A stretch of DNA of 64,000 bases from Agromyces badenianii. GTDB taxonomy: Bacteria; Actinomycetota; Actinomycetes; Actinomycetales; Microbacteriaceae. A program made the position numbers and the translations under genes. The notes under the pieces are model-generated. The model had not been told where the DNA came from and searched no databases. It saw only the letters and a program-made list of their open reading frames with translations. Of the stretch, positions 44,685-52,718 are shown piece after piece; position 1 is the first letter of the stretch, and every line of letters starts with the position of its first letter. The stretch covers positions 2,480,001 through 2,544,000 of the forward strand of contig NZ_CP028913.1 in the NCBI RefSeq assembly GCF_003070885.1, in the 5' to 3' direction.

Positions 44685-45182
44685 TCAGCGCCCCGTACGC
44701 GTCCCTCCTGTCGTCGTGCCCGCACGGACACCGCGGTCGCGACGGCCGAGCAGCACGCCGAGCGCGATCATCGCCACGGCGAGGAATCCGTGCAGCCAGT
44801 TGTCGGCGGAGTTCAGCGGGACGAAGTTCGCAGGGTGGTCGCCCGAGAGGAAGAGCCCGTACAGGAGCAGCAGTGCGTATACGACGCCGCCCCAGATCAG
44901 GTAGTTCTTCGCGAACGCGAAGCTCGCCGCAGCGGCGAGACCCACGATGCCATAGAGCAGGTGCACGAGGTTGTGCAGGATCGACACTTGGAAGACGCCG
45001 AGAAGAAGTGCCTGCGATTCGTGGCCGGCGAACTGGATCGTCTCGAGGCCCGTCGTCAAGCCGGGGATGAACCCCGCGATGCCGACGACCACGAAGACGA
45101 TGCCGAATGCGAGGGCAACCTTCTGCACGGGCGTCTCGGCGTAGCTCGTGCGATCCCCTGTGGGACGGACAGTGCTGTGCAT
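44685..45182 (-). CDS. DUF4383 membrane protein
   Basis: The 165-aa protein has four transmembrane helices and the family text VQKVALAFGIVFVVVGIAGF, then SILHNLVHLLYGIVGLAAA and ADNWLHGFLAVAMIALGVLL. DUF4383 proteins are common in soil actinobacteria and their function is unknown. GGAGG lies 6 nt before the ATG. A CAACCCCCTTG motif (minus strand) lies about 100 bp upstream, shared with two nearby genes. Confidence 0.9.
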   Translation of the reverse strand: MHSTVRPTGDRTSYAETPVQKVALAFGIVFVVVGIAGFIPGLTTGLETIQFAGHESQALLLGVFQVSILHNLVHLLYGIVGLAAAASFAFAKNYLIWGGVVYALLLLYGLFLSGDHPANFVPLNSADNWLHGFLAVAMIALGVLLGRRDRGVRAGTTTGGTRTGR

Positions 45183-45303
45183 GTCAACCTCCTCGTCGAT
45201 TGCGGCGCCCGGCGAAGCGGGGGCCGCGGGACCTTGTGAGTCCCGTTTCGGTCATGTTCCCAACGACCGACGAAGTGCAGCAAGGGGGTTGACGCGCGAG
45301 CGG

Positions 45304-46098
45304 TCACGTCGCCGGGATCGGCGAATGTTGCTGTTTCGAATGCTCCGTGAGCCACGCCCGGACTGCTGCGGCGACGGCGCGGGGCGCGGTGTACTGCACG
45401 ACATGGCGATTGCGCGGGACGATCACGAGCGATCCATGCGGGGCGTGATCCCGCAGTCGGCGACACCACTCCGTTCCGGCGATGGGGTCGTTCCCGCCGC
45501 GCACGACGAGGAGCGGCATCGCGAGGTCCTCGACGCGGCGATCGAGCCGGTACTCCACCATGTGGCGAGTCTGACGCAGGTACCACCTCGGTCCGCACCG
45601 GAGGTAGTCCGCGAACACCACGCGGTTGACGTTCGGTGGTTCGCCGACCGTGTCGACGGCGAGTGCGATCAGCTGGGCGGCGAGCGACCGGTGTCGGCTG
45701 TCGGTGACCGGGCCGATGATGACGACCCCTTTCGCCAGCTGCGGGCGGGCGGCAGCGAGTTCCACGACCCATTGGGTACCCATGGAATGGCCGACCAAGA
45801 CGACGTTCGTCAGCCCCAGAAGGTCGAGCACGTCGCCGAGTGCGGCCGCCATGCCCGCCACGTCCACGTCACCGTGCGGTTTCGGGAGCCCCCCGAACCC
45901 CGGCAGGTCGATCGAGAACACGTCAGCGGTGCGGGCGAGTTCTTCGTGCAAGCGGGCAAGGGACCGGTGAGACACGCCGACCCCGTGGACGAGGACGTAC
46001 GTGCACGGTTCCGATGCATCCTCTGCCGCCGTGGCGAGAACCCGGAACACCATGCCGTGCACGACGGTCGTCGTCGTCGTCCTGCCTGGTTGCTGCAC
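45304..46098 (-). CDS. Alpha/beta hydrolase
   Basis: The 264-aa protein shows YVLVHGVGVSHRS (oxyanion loop), the nucleophile elbow VLVGHSMGTQWV near residue 105, an acid candidate in VVRGGNDPIAGTEW and the catalytic His in VPRNRHVVQYT. The substrate cannot be predicted. It lies downstream of the DUF7882 gene on the same strand with a 67-bp gap, so the two may be co-transcribed. Confidence 0.88.
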   Translation of the reverse strand: MQQPGRTTTTTVVHGMVFRVLATAAEDASEPCTYVLVHGVGVSHRSLARLHEELARTADVFSIDLPGFGGLPKPHGDVDVAGMAAALGDVLDLLGLTNVVLVGHSMGTQWVVELAAARPQLAKGVVIIGPVTDSRHRSLAAQLIALAVDTVGEPPNVNRVVFADYLRCGPRWYLRQTRHMVEYRLDRRVEDLAMPLLVVRGGNDPIAGTEWCRRLRDHAPHGSLVIVPRNRHVVQYTAPRAVAAAVRAWLTEHSKQQHSPIPAT

Positions 46099-46165
46099 GT
46101 ATTCGGCCTCGATGCTGCTCTCGTCGTCAGAGGGGGGTCGCGATCATGCGCCGGCGCCGGCGCCG

Positions 46166-46480
46166 TCAGTCTTCCTCGGGCATGAGCGGAACGTCTTCGG
46201 CCATGATCGTCAGACCGCCGCCTTTGCTCGCCTGGTCGGCGAGTTTCTCCGCCCAGGCCATGTTCAGCCTCAGCTCTCGCCCTCCGGCGTACTCGAAATA
46301 GATCGGAACGCCGTTGTCGATCCAGATGGCACGCCGGCCCTCGCCGGAGGAGGCGGGCGCCTTCCAGGCCATGAAGAAGTTCTCTCCGCGGCGAAGCTTC
46401 ACACCGATGATCAGTTGGAGGTGGGCGAGCATGCGGTCGTCCATCTCGAATGACTTGCCGTCGTAGTGAAGTTTTCCCAC
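46166..46480 (-). CDS. DUF7882 family small protein
   Basis: The 104-aa product begins MGKLHYDGKSFEMDDRMLAH and continues LQLIIGVKLRRGENFFMAWK, the recognisable pattern of a small Microbacteriaceae protein often mislabelled as ATP-dependent DNA ligase. It has no ligase motif. Function unknown. The GTG start has GGGAGG at ideal spacing, but that sequence is the 3' arm of a perfect hairpin, which suggests translational control. Confidence 0.85.
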   Translation of the reverse strand: MGKLHYDGKSFEMDDRMLAHLQLIIGVKLRRGENFFMAWKAPASSGEGRRAIWIDNGVPIYFEYAGGRELRLNMAWAEKLADQASKGGGLTIMAEDVPLMPEED

Positions 46481-46485
46481 GTCGT

Positions 46486-46511
46486 CCTCCCGGAGTTTGG
46501 CCTCCGGGAGG
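46486..46511 (-). promoter_or_regulatory. Hairpin sequestering the DUF7882 Shine-Dalgarno
   Basis: On the minus strand CCTCCCGGAG, a GCCAAA loop and CTCCGGGAGG form a perfect 10-bp stem. The second arm contains the GGGAGG ribosome site, five bases before the GTG start. It may act as an RNA thermometer or switch; no ligand-binding fold is visible. Confidence 0.6.
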
Positions 46512-46550
46512 AAACGGTACGCGAAGCCCGGCTAGCGGGTCGGAACGCGC

Positions 46551-46561
46551 TAGGGGGTTGA
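46551..46561. promoter_or_regulatory. TAGGGGGTTGA motif (TCAACCCCCTA on minus)
   Basis: One of three similar words located 70-126 bp before three leftward genes: 45281-45292 before DUF4383, here before DUF7882, and 48156-48166 before DUF2255. It could be a promoter or activator site. Confidence 0.4.
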
Positions 46562-46662
46562 TGATTGCGGTCAGCTCTGCTAGCCGCCGGGCACGCGTCA
46601 ATCGACGACTGCGAGCAATCCTGGGTGATCGCAGCTCAGAAGAGAACACCCCTTGGCATTTG

Positions 46663-46691
46663 TTGACGACTGCGCGGGCGGCGAGGATCAT
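46663..46691 (+). promoter_or_regulatory. Sigma-A-like promoter, leaderless
   Basis: TTGACG, a 17-bp spacer and GATCAT are followed seven bases later by the ATG of the second hydrolase gene. This supports that start and a leaderless mRNA. Confidence 0.55.
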
Positions 46692-46698
46692 CGTCGGT

Positions 46699-47613
46699 AT
46701 GGGCACGAAGACCGCGCCCGGCCTGCGTCCCAGGCGGCTTCCCAAGCACCCGGCGTCGAGCTTGGCCGAGCGGTGGACCACCGTCGATGACATCGACGTG
46801 TTCTATCGCGAGTCGACGGTGCCACCGGATGCCCCCGCGATGATGCACCTGCACGGTTTCGGCCTCTCGGGCCGGTACCTCCTGCCGACGGCCGAACGAC
46901 TCGGCGACGAGTTCCACACCTTGGTGCCCGACCTGCCGGGATTCGGTCGCAGCGGGAAGGCAGCGAACGCGCTCGACGTGCCCGACCTCGCCCACGCCGC
47001 GGTGCGGTTCCTCGATGACCGCGGCATCGATGCGGTCACGCTCGTGGGCAATTCGATGGGATGTCCCGTCATCCTCGAGTTCGCGCATCACCATCCCGAA
47101 CGCATCGAACGCGCCATCCTCGTCTCACCGGCGGGCGGGATCTACAATCAGCCGCTACGCCGTGCCGTCGGGCAGCTCACGCGCGACGGCAGGCGCGAAC
47201 CGCCGCGGATGATGCGGGTCGCGGTGCCGGACTACCTGCGATTCGGCGTGCCGAGCACGTTCAAGATGTTCCAGGCGCTGACCCAGTACCCGTCGCTCGA
47301 ACGACTGCTCGCACTGCGGATCCCGACGCTCGTCGTCATCGGAGATCGTGACCCGCTGATGCCCGGGCCGGCCCGCGTGCAGGAGGTCGCCGCCGCCACC
47401 GACAACCACGTGCTGCTCGTGAAGATCGAGGGCGCGGCGCACGCGATCAACTTCAGCCACTCCGGTGAGCTCGCCCACCTCATCCGCCTCTTCATGGCGG
47501 ATCTGCCGATCGTCGACGATCCCGACTCGCCAGGGCATGCCCGGCTGTACGAGATCCATCGGAGCCCGCACCTGCCGCCGACGATCGGTCCGGAGCCGCA
47601 GCGTCGATCCTGA
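46699..47613 (+). CDS. Alpha/beta hydrolase
   Basis: The 304-aa protein has MHLHGFGLSGRYLLPTAERL (oxyanion turn), DLPGFGRSGK, nucleophile elbow TLVGNSMGCPVI near residue 117, IGDRDPLMPG and catalytic His in GAAHAINFSHSGEL. It resembles meta-cleavage hydrolases or lipases of the fold, but the substrate is unknown. The ATG is chosen because a TTGACG-GATCAT promoter ends just before it; an upstream ATG with a G-rich ribosome site at 46561 is the alternative. Confidence 0.85.
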   Translation: MGTKTAPGLRPRRLPKHPASSLAERWTTVDDIDVFYRESTVPPDAPAMMHLHGFGLSGRYLLPTAERLGDEFHTLVPDLPGFGRSGKAANALDVPDLAHAAVRFLDDRGIDAVTLVGNSMGCPVILEFAHHHPERIERAILVSPAGGIYNQPLRRAVGQLTRDGRREPPRMMRVAVPDYLRFGVPSTFKMFQALTQYPSLERLLALRIPTLVVIGDRDPLMPGPARVQEVAAATDNHVLLVKIEGAAHAINFSHSGELAHLIRLFMADLPIVDDPDSPGHARLYEIHRSPHLPPTIGPEPQRRS

Positions 47614-47652
47614 TCGCGATCCGGCGCGAACCCGCGGGGGCGGGCCGAACGG

Positions 47653-48030
47653 TCAGACCACCGGCTCGAGCCGGATCGTCGTGGCCACGACCTGAGGGCC
47701 GACGACGGTGCCGACGATCTTCGCGCCGTAGCCGTCGTACTTCGCGTGATAGGCCGCGTCGATCGCGGCGTGCACATCGGGGTCGGGTTCGGCGAACGAG
47801 ACATCCCGCTCGACGCCGCCGGCACGGATGCGACCGGTGCCGCTCGCCTGCGCTCGGACGAACCACGGGTTGTCGGGTCCGTACGCCGAGCGCACGTAGA
47901 GGTCGTCGCCGACGCGCACGACCCAGATCGTGACGTACGGGCGCAGTGAGCCGTCACGTCGGCGGGAGGCGATCTGGAGCTCATCCGCCTGGTCGATGCG
48001 GTCGAGTTCCTCGACGGTCCAATCGCTCAC
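47653..48030 (-). CDS. DUF2255 family protein
   Basis: The 125-aa protein begins MSDWTVEELDRIDQADELQI and contains RPYVTIWVVRVGDDLYVRSA and GPDNPWFVRAQASGTGRIRA, a split-barrel flavin- or F420-binding-like pattern. DUF2255 proteins are soluble and of unknown function. The start is GTG with a GGAGGGGG ribosome site. Confidence 0.82.
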   Translation of the reverse strand: MSDWTVEELDRIDQADELQIASRRRDGSLRPYVTIWVVRVGDDLYVRSAYGPDNPWFVRAQASGTGRIRAGGVERDVSFAEPDPDVHAAIDAAYHAKYDGYGAKIVGTVVGPQVVATTIRLEPVV

Positions 48031-48162
48031 GGTGCGTCCCCCTCCGAACCCGATGTCGCTCAGCCTGCCCGCCGAATACGGCGATTGTCAACGCATCGCG
48101 CAGCAGCGCCGTCCGACTCGGTGCGGGTTCGCACTGCACGGCCCGCGGCACCCGTCAAGGGG

Positions 48163-48191
48163 TTGGACCGCTCACCGCCCGATGCGAGTAT
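48163..48191 (+). promoter_or_regulatory. Promoter TTGGAC-17-GAGTAT, leaderless
   Basis: The -10 hexamer ends six bases before the ATG of the 70-aa gene, so the transcript should begin at the start codon. The -35 overlaps the CAAGGGGTTGG word. Confidence 0.55.
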
Positions 48192-48197
48192 CGGAAC

Positions 48198-48410
48198 ATG
48201 GACGCGCAGAATGAACCGATCGAAGACGGCCACGACGACGCGACCCTGCATGAGAAGGTCGTCGGACTCACCGCCCAGGTGAAGAGCGACCTCGAACTCG
48301 GGGCGGTCGACGACCTGCACACGATGGTGCGCCAGCGGCTCGAGGACGCGGGCCTACCCGCCGCCGAATCCGACGTCGACGCCATCGTCTCCGAGGTGCG
48401 CGCCAGGTAG
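48198..48410 (+). CDS. Small acidic protein (70 aa)
   Basis: The product MDAQNEPIEDGHDDATLHEK continues with VVGLTAQVKSDLELGAVDDL and ends SDVDAIVSEVRAR. It is acidic, helical and soluble, with no known domain. A promoter ending right at the ATG supports both the gene and its start. Codon bias fits coding. Confidence 0.6.
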   Translation: MDAQNEPIEDGHDDATLHEKVVGLTAQVKSDLELGAVDDLHTMVRQRLEDAGLPAAESDVDAIVSEVRAR

Positions 48411-48466
48411 CTCGCACGACGGCCGACGACGGATGCGCCCGCGACCGACTACAGTCGCGGTCGGAC

Positions 48467-49489
48467 TCAGCCGTTGCGGTCGCGGCTCCACTCCAACAGC
48501 CGCTCGACCGGCCACGTCGTGACGATGCGTTCGGCGGGCACGCCGTTGGCCGCGGCACGCGCGGCACCGAGCTCGAGAAACGTCAGGTGCCCCGGGGCAT
48601 GCGCATCGCTGTCGATCGAGAACAGGCAGCCCGCCTCGAGGGCGAGCCCGATGAGTTCGTCGGGAGGATCCTGCCGCTCGGGCCGTGAGTTGATCTCGAC
48701 CGCGACGCCGTGCTCGGCGCAGGCCTCGAACACGGCGTGCGCGTCGAACGTCGACTGCGGCCGGGTGCCGCGCGAACCCTCGACGAGCCGGCCGGTGCAG
48801 TGCCCGAGCACGTTGGTGTGCGGGTCGGCGATGGCGCGCAGCATCCGCTTCGTCATCTCGGGTGCATCGGTGCGGAGCTTCGAGTGCACGCTCGCGACGA
48901 CGAGGTCGAGACGGCCGAGCAGCTCGGCCGTCTGGTCGAGAGCGCCGTCGAGCAGGATGTCGACTTCGATGCCGTGCAGCAATCGGATGCCGCCGACCGT
49001 CGCCTGCACCTCGTCGATGACGCCCTGCTGCGCGATGAGGCGCTCGCCGCTGAGCCCGTTGGCGACGCGAAGGCTCGGCGAATGGTCGGTGACGGCGAGG
49101 TACTCGAGGCCGAGCGCCTCGGCGGCGCGGGCCATCGTCTCGAGACTCGTCGTTCCGTCGGACCAGTCGGTGTGGCTGTGCAGATCGCCCCGCAGCTCGG
49201 CACGGAGACCCGTCGGCGTGCCCGAGGGCGAGAGCCCCGTGCGGGTCCGCAGCTCGGCGAGGTAGGCGGGAACCGCGCCATCCGCCGCTTGCGCGATCAC
49301 CGTGAACGTGGTGTCGCCGATGCCCCTGGTGCGCTGCAGCCGGCCGTCGGCGATCCGGGCTGCGACCTCATCGGCCCCGAGTGGTCGAATGACGTCGGCG
49401 GCCCGTCGGAACGCCTTCGACTTGAAGGCCGAGGCACGGTCTCGCTCGAGCAGGAACGCGATCTCCTCGAGCGCCGCCACTGGGTCCAT
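48467..49489 (-). CDS. PHP-domain protein with PolX-like helix-hairpin-helix N-terminus
   Basis: The 340-aa protein has an N-terminal part (MDPVAALEEIAFLLERDRAS, RTRGIGDTTFTVIAQA) like the HhH region of family X DNA polymerases and a PHP phosphoesterase domain: GDLHSHTDWSDGT near residue 118, VTDHSPSL, HGIEVDILLDG, VASVHSK, LGHCTGRL and SIDSDAHAPGHL. The metal ligands look complete. The polymerase palm is absent, so it is a stand-alone PHP hydrolase, perhaps a histidinol-phosphatase-like or DNA-end-processing enzyme. Confidence 0.87.
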   Translation of the reverse strand: MDPVAALEEIAFLLERDRASAFKSKAFRRAADVIRPLGADEVAARIADGRLQRTRGIGDTTFTVIAQAADGAVPAYLAELRTRTGLSPSGTPTGLRAELRGDLHSHTDWSDGTTSLETMARAAEALGLEYLAVTDHSPSLRVANGLSGERLIAQQGVIDEVQATVGGIRLLHGIEVDILLDGALDQTAELLGRLDLVVASVHSKLRTDAPEMTKRMLRAIADPHTNVLGHCTGRLVEGSRGTRPQSTFDAHAVFEACAEHGVAVEINSRPERQDPPDELIGLALEAGCLFSIDSDAHAPGHLTFLELGAARAAANGVPAERIVTTWPVERLLEWSRDRNG

Positions 49490-49577
49490 CGCCCCATTCT
49501 GGCGCGTCTCGCGGCCGCCGACCACTGTCAGCCCCGTTGCTGCTCCGGTGACGCGCGCGTGTTCGCGGATCCCCGTA

Positions 49578-49740
49578 TGCCAGTTCCCCCTCATCGGTGC
49601 GCCAGCTCCCTCATCGGTGCGCCAGCTCCCCCATCGGTGCGCCTACCCGCCTCGTCCATTGGCCAGTTCCGCCTCATCGGTGCGCCAGCTCCTCTCATCG
49701 GTGCGCCAGTTCCGCCTCAGTGAATGAGGGGGAACTGGCA
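49578..49740. repeat. 163-bp element with 17-bp inverted ends and internal 20-22 bp repeats
   Basis: TGCCAGTTCCCCCTCAT at the left end is perfectly inverted at the right end (ATGAGGGGGAACTGGCA). Between them lie about six tandem units built on TCATCGGTGCGCCAGCTCC, one degenerate. The structure resembles a miniature non-coding repeat element. No gene is seen in the surrounding 49490-49916 stretch. Confidence 0.85.
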
Positions 49741-49916
49741 CATGCGAATTCCGGAAGCACGCGGGGGGAAAAATCCGGAAGCACGCGGCGAAGAAACGGG
49801 GCGGACAGACACCACGCGCGATGCGTCGTTCGCCCCGAGTTCACCCTGCGTTCGACGGCGTCGGCCACTGTTGCCCTGCCGCGAGCCGCCTGAGCTCGCC
49901 TGCCGAAGGAGCCCCC

Positions 49917-52640
49917 ATGACGTCGTTCCGGCGCCGCCCCGTCTTCAGTCTTCTGGCCGCGACCGCGGCGATACTCCCGCTTCTCGCGGTCGGCGCACCG
50001 GCACATGCCGTGTCGAGTGTCGTCGGCGACGGCGTGCGCATCAACGAGGTCGAGTCCGACGGCGGCACGCCGGGCGACTGGATCGAGCTCGTCAACACCG
50101 GCGGAGCGCCGGTCGACGTCTCCGGCTGGGTGGTGAAGGACAACGAAGACAGCAGCGCCTCGAAGCTCCCGGCTGCCACCACGATCCCCGCCGGCGGCCA
50201 CCTCGTGCTCGAGAAGCCGGTCATCTCCTTCGGCCTCGGCAAGGACGACCAGGCGCGACTGTACCTCGCCGACGGCACCACCCTCGTCGACTCCTACAGC
50301 TGGACGGCGCACGCGAGCACGAGCTACGGACGCTGCGCCGACGGAACCGGCGAATTCGCGGTCACCGTCACCACCACGAAGGGCGCCGCCAACGACTGCG
50401 AACCGGATGCCGCAGAGTACCTGCGTCTCAACGAGGTCGAGTCGAACGGCGGCACGCCGGGCGACTGGGTCGAGCTCGTGAACATCGGAGACTTCGAGCT
50501 CGATGCCTCGGGCCTCGTGATCAGGGACAACGACGACAGCCACGCGCTCACGGTGCCGGCCGACACGATCGTGCCCGCCCACGGGTATCTCGCGGTCGAC
50601 ACCGAGCCTGCGTTCGGACTCAGTGGCAATGACTCCGCACGCCTCTTCGACACCGACGGCACGACCCTCATCGACCAGACCTCGTGGACCTCGCACGCCG
50701 CCACGAGCTACGGCCGCTGCCCCGACGTGATCGGCGCCTTCGAGGCCACTCGCTCGACCACCAAGGGCGCGGCCAACGACTGCGAGCCCCCCGTCGCGGC
50801 CGACATCCGCGTCAACGAGGTGGAGTCGAGCGGCGGCGCGCCGGGCGACTGGGCCGAGCTCTTCAACCCGGGCGCCGACGCCGTCGACGTCAGCGGCTGG
50901 ATCGTGAAGGACGGCGTCGACGACCACGTCGCCGTGCTCCCGGGCGGGTCGACGATCGCGGCCGGCGGCTTCCTCGTCGTCGAGGAGTCGGTGCTCGGCT
51001 ACGGCCTCGGTGCCGACGACTCGGTGCGACTCCTCCTGCCCGACTCGGTGACCGTGGTCGACAGCTACTCATGGACGGCTCACGCCGCCACGAGCTACGG
51101 ACGCTGCCCCGACGGCACCGGCGAGTTCGTGCTGACCGCTGCCACCACGAAGGGCGCGTCGAACGACTGCGCCGACGTCGCGCCGGGTGGACCCGGCACG
51201 CCCGCCGACGCCTGGCCGGGCGGTTCCGACGTCTCGACGGTCGACACGGCCGGCGTCTTCAACGGCAACATGAGCGGCCTCACCTTCGAGCCGGCGGACA
51301 CGACGGATGCCGAGGCATCCGACACCCTCTGGGCCGTGAAGAACGGGCCCGGCACGCTCTTCCGCTTGCACGACTCCGACGGCGTCTGGGCGCCCGACAG
51401 CGGCGACTGGGCAAACGGCAAGGCCCTGCACTACGCCGACGGCACCGGTGACGTCGATGCCGAGGGCGTCGCCCTGACCGATGCTGGTGCCGCAGGCGGC
51501 ATCTTCGTGTCGAGCGAGCGCAACAACGCCGCGAACGGAGTGAGCCGCCCGTCGATCCTGCGTTTCGACGCCGGCGCCAGCGGCACGAGCCTCTCGGCGA
51601 CGGCCGAGTGGAACATCGCCGCCGACCTGCCGACGATCGCGCCGAACAGCGGACTCGAGGCCATCGCCTGGGTTCCCGACGCCTGGCTCGTCGAGCGCGG
51701 ACTCGTCGATGCGAGCACCGGAACGGCCTACGACCCCGCCGACTACGCGGGTCACGGCAACGGCCTGTTCTTCGTCGGGCTCGAGGCGAACGGCATGGTG
51801 TACGCCTACGCCCTCGACCTCACGGGCACGGTGTACCACCGCGTCGCCGCGTTCGCGAGCGGCTTCCCGGGCGTAATGGATCTCGAATTCGAAGCCGAGA
51901 CCGAACTGCTCTGGGCGGTCTGCGACGACACCTGCGACGGCCGCACGGCGACGCTCGACGTCGCCCAGTCGGGAGCCGCTGCCGGCACCTTCGCCGTGAC
52001 CGCGCTCTACGAGCGACCGACCGGAATGCCGAACCTCAACAACGAGGGCTTCGCGATCGCCCCGCAGGAACGCTGCACCGACGGTTCCAAGCCCGTGATC
52101 TACGCCGACGACGCGGCGACCGGCGGGCACGCCCTGCGCGCCGGCACGATCGACTGCGTCGCGTCGGGCGAGCCCGGCACGCCGGTCACGCCCGCGGAGG
52201 AATCGCTCACCGACGGTGCGCGCGGCTCGATCACGGTGCCCGGCACCGTGCGCGCCGGGGCGACGATCACCGTCGTCGTCGGCGCACAGCTCGCCGGCGA
52301 CATGCTCGACGCGTGGCTGTTCTCCACGCCCGTGCACCTCGGCACGGTGACCGTCTCGCCCGACGGCACGATTCGCGTGACCATTCCGGCGGACACCGCG
52401 GCCGGCGCGCACCGTCTCGCGGTCCTGTCGGCCGACGGCACGCTGCTCGGCTGGGACGACCTCACCGTGACGGCCGCCGGCACCGGCGGAGCCGGCACCG
52501 GCACCGCCAGTGCCGGCACCGGTGCCGCGGCGCTCGCCTCGACCGGCGCGACCGTCGCACCGCTCGTGATCGCCGCGTCGCTCGCACTGCTGCTCGGAGC
52601 GCTCGCGCTCGTGATCCGGGCACGTCGCCGAGCGAGCTGA
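49917..52640 (+). CDS. Cell-wall protein with three LTD repeats, phytase-like domain and LAxTG anchor
   Basis: The 907-aa secreted protein has a signal peptide (to about residue 35, PAHAVSS), three lamin-tail domains starting near 40, 169 and 300 (each with RINEVES...GDWxELxN and ending TSYGRC...GEF), and an esterase/phytase-like beta-propeller region (about 440-735, including EGVALTDAG and GLEAIAWVP). An Ig-like segment follows near 775-855. The C-terminus LASTGATVAP, a hydrophobic helix and RARRRAS form a class E (LAxTG) sorting signal. GAAGGAG precedes the ATG. It is probably wall-linked and may act on extracellular phosphate esters. Confidence 0.9.
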   Translation: MTSFRRRPVFSLLAATAAILPLLAVGAPAHAVSSVVGDGVRINEVESDGGTPGDWIELVNTGGAPVDVSGWVVKDNEDSSASKLPAATTIPAGGHLVLEKPVISFGLGKDDQARLYLADGTTLVDSYSWTAHASTSYGRCADGTGEFAVTVTTTKGAANDCEPDAAEYLRLNEVESNGGTPGDWVELVNIGDFELDASGLVIRDNDDSHALTVPADTIVPAHGYLAVDTEPAFGLSGNDSARLFDTDGTTLIDQTSWTSHAATSYGRCPDVIGAFEATRSTTKGAANDCEPPVAADIRVNEVESSGGAPGDWAELFNPGADAVDVSGWIVKDGVDDHVAVLPGGSTIAAGGFLVVEESVLGYGLGADDSVRLLLPDSVTVVDSYSWTAHAATSYGRCPDGTGEFVLTAATTKGASNDCADVAPGGPGTPADAWPGGSDVSTVDTAGVFNGNMSGLTFEPADTTDAEASDTLWAVKNGPGTLFRLHDSDGVWAPDSGDWANGKALHYADGTGDVDAEGVALTDAGAAGGIFVSSERNNAANGVSRPSILRFDAGASGTSLSATAEWNIAADLPTIAPNSGLEAIAWVPDAWLVERGLVDASTGTAYDPADYAGHGNGLFFVGLEANGMVYAYALDLTGTVYHRVAAFASGFPGVMDLEFEAETELLWAVCDDTCDGRTATLDVAQSGAAAGTFAVTALYERPTGMPNLNNEGFAIAPQERCTDGSKPVIYADDAATGGHALRAGTIDCVASGEPGTPVTPAEESLTDGARGSITVPGTVRAGATITVVVGAQLAGDMLDAWLFSTPVHLGTVTVSPDGTIRVTIPADTAAGAHRLAVLSADGTLLGWDDLTVTAAGTGGAGTGTASAGTGAAALASTGATVAPLVIAASLALLLGALALVIRARRRAS

Positions 52641-52675
52641 AGCAGGGCCGCGGAGACGCGGCCTCGAACGACGAA

Positions 52676-52710
52676 GCGAACGGGCTCCTCTGCACGAGGG
52701 GCCCGTTCGC
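52676..52710. terminator. Bidirectional terminator
   Basis: A 15-bp stem (GCGAACGGGCTCCTC with GAGGGGCCCGTTCGC, one wobble) around TGCAC lies between the converging surface-protein and dehydrogenase genes. Confidence 0.85.
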
Positions 52711-52718
52711 CGTTGGTG

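Noticed and set aside
46450..46698. N-terminal extension of the second alpha/beta hydrolase
   Set aside because: The residues are Arg/Ser-rich and non-conserved, and a promoter lies inside the extension. The ATG at 46561 has a good ribosome site, so this rejection is moderate only.
49591..49716. CRISPR-like array
   Set aside because: The repeats are contiguous 20-22 bp units without unique spacers, and no cas gene is nearby.
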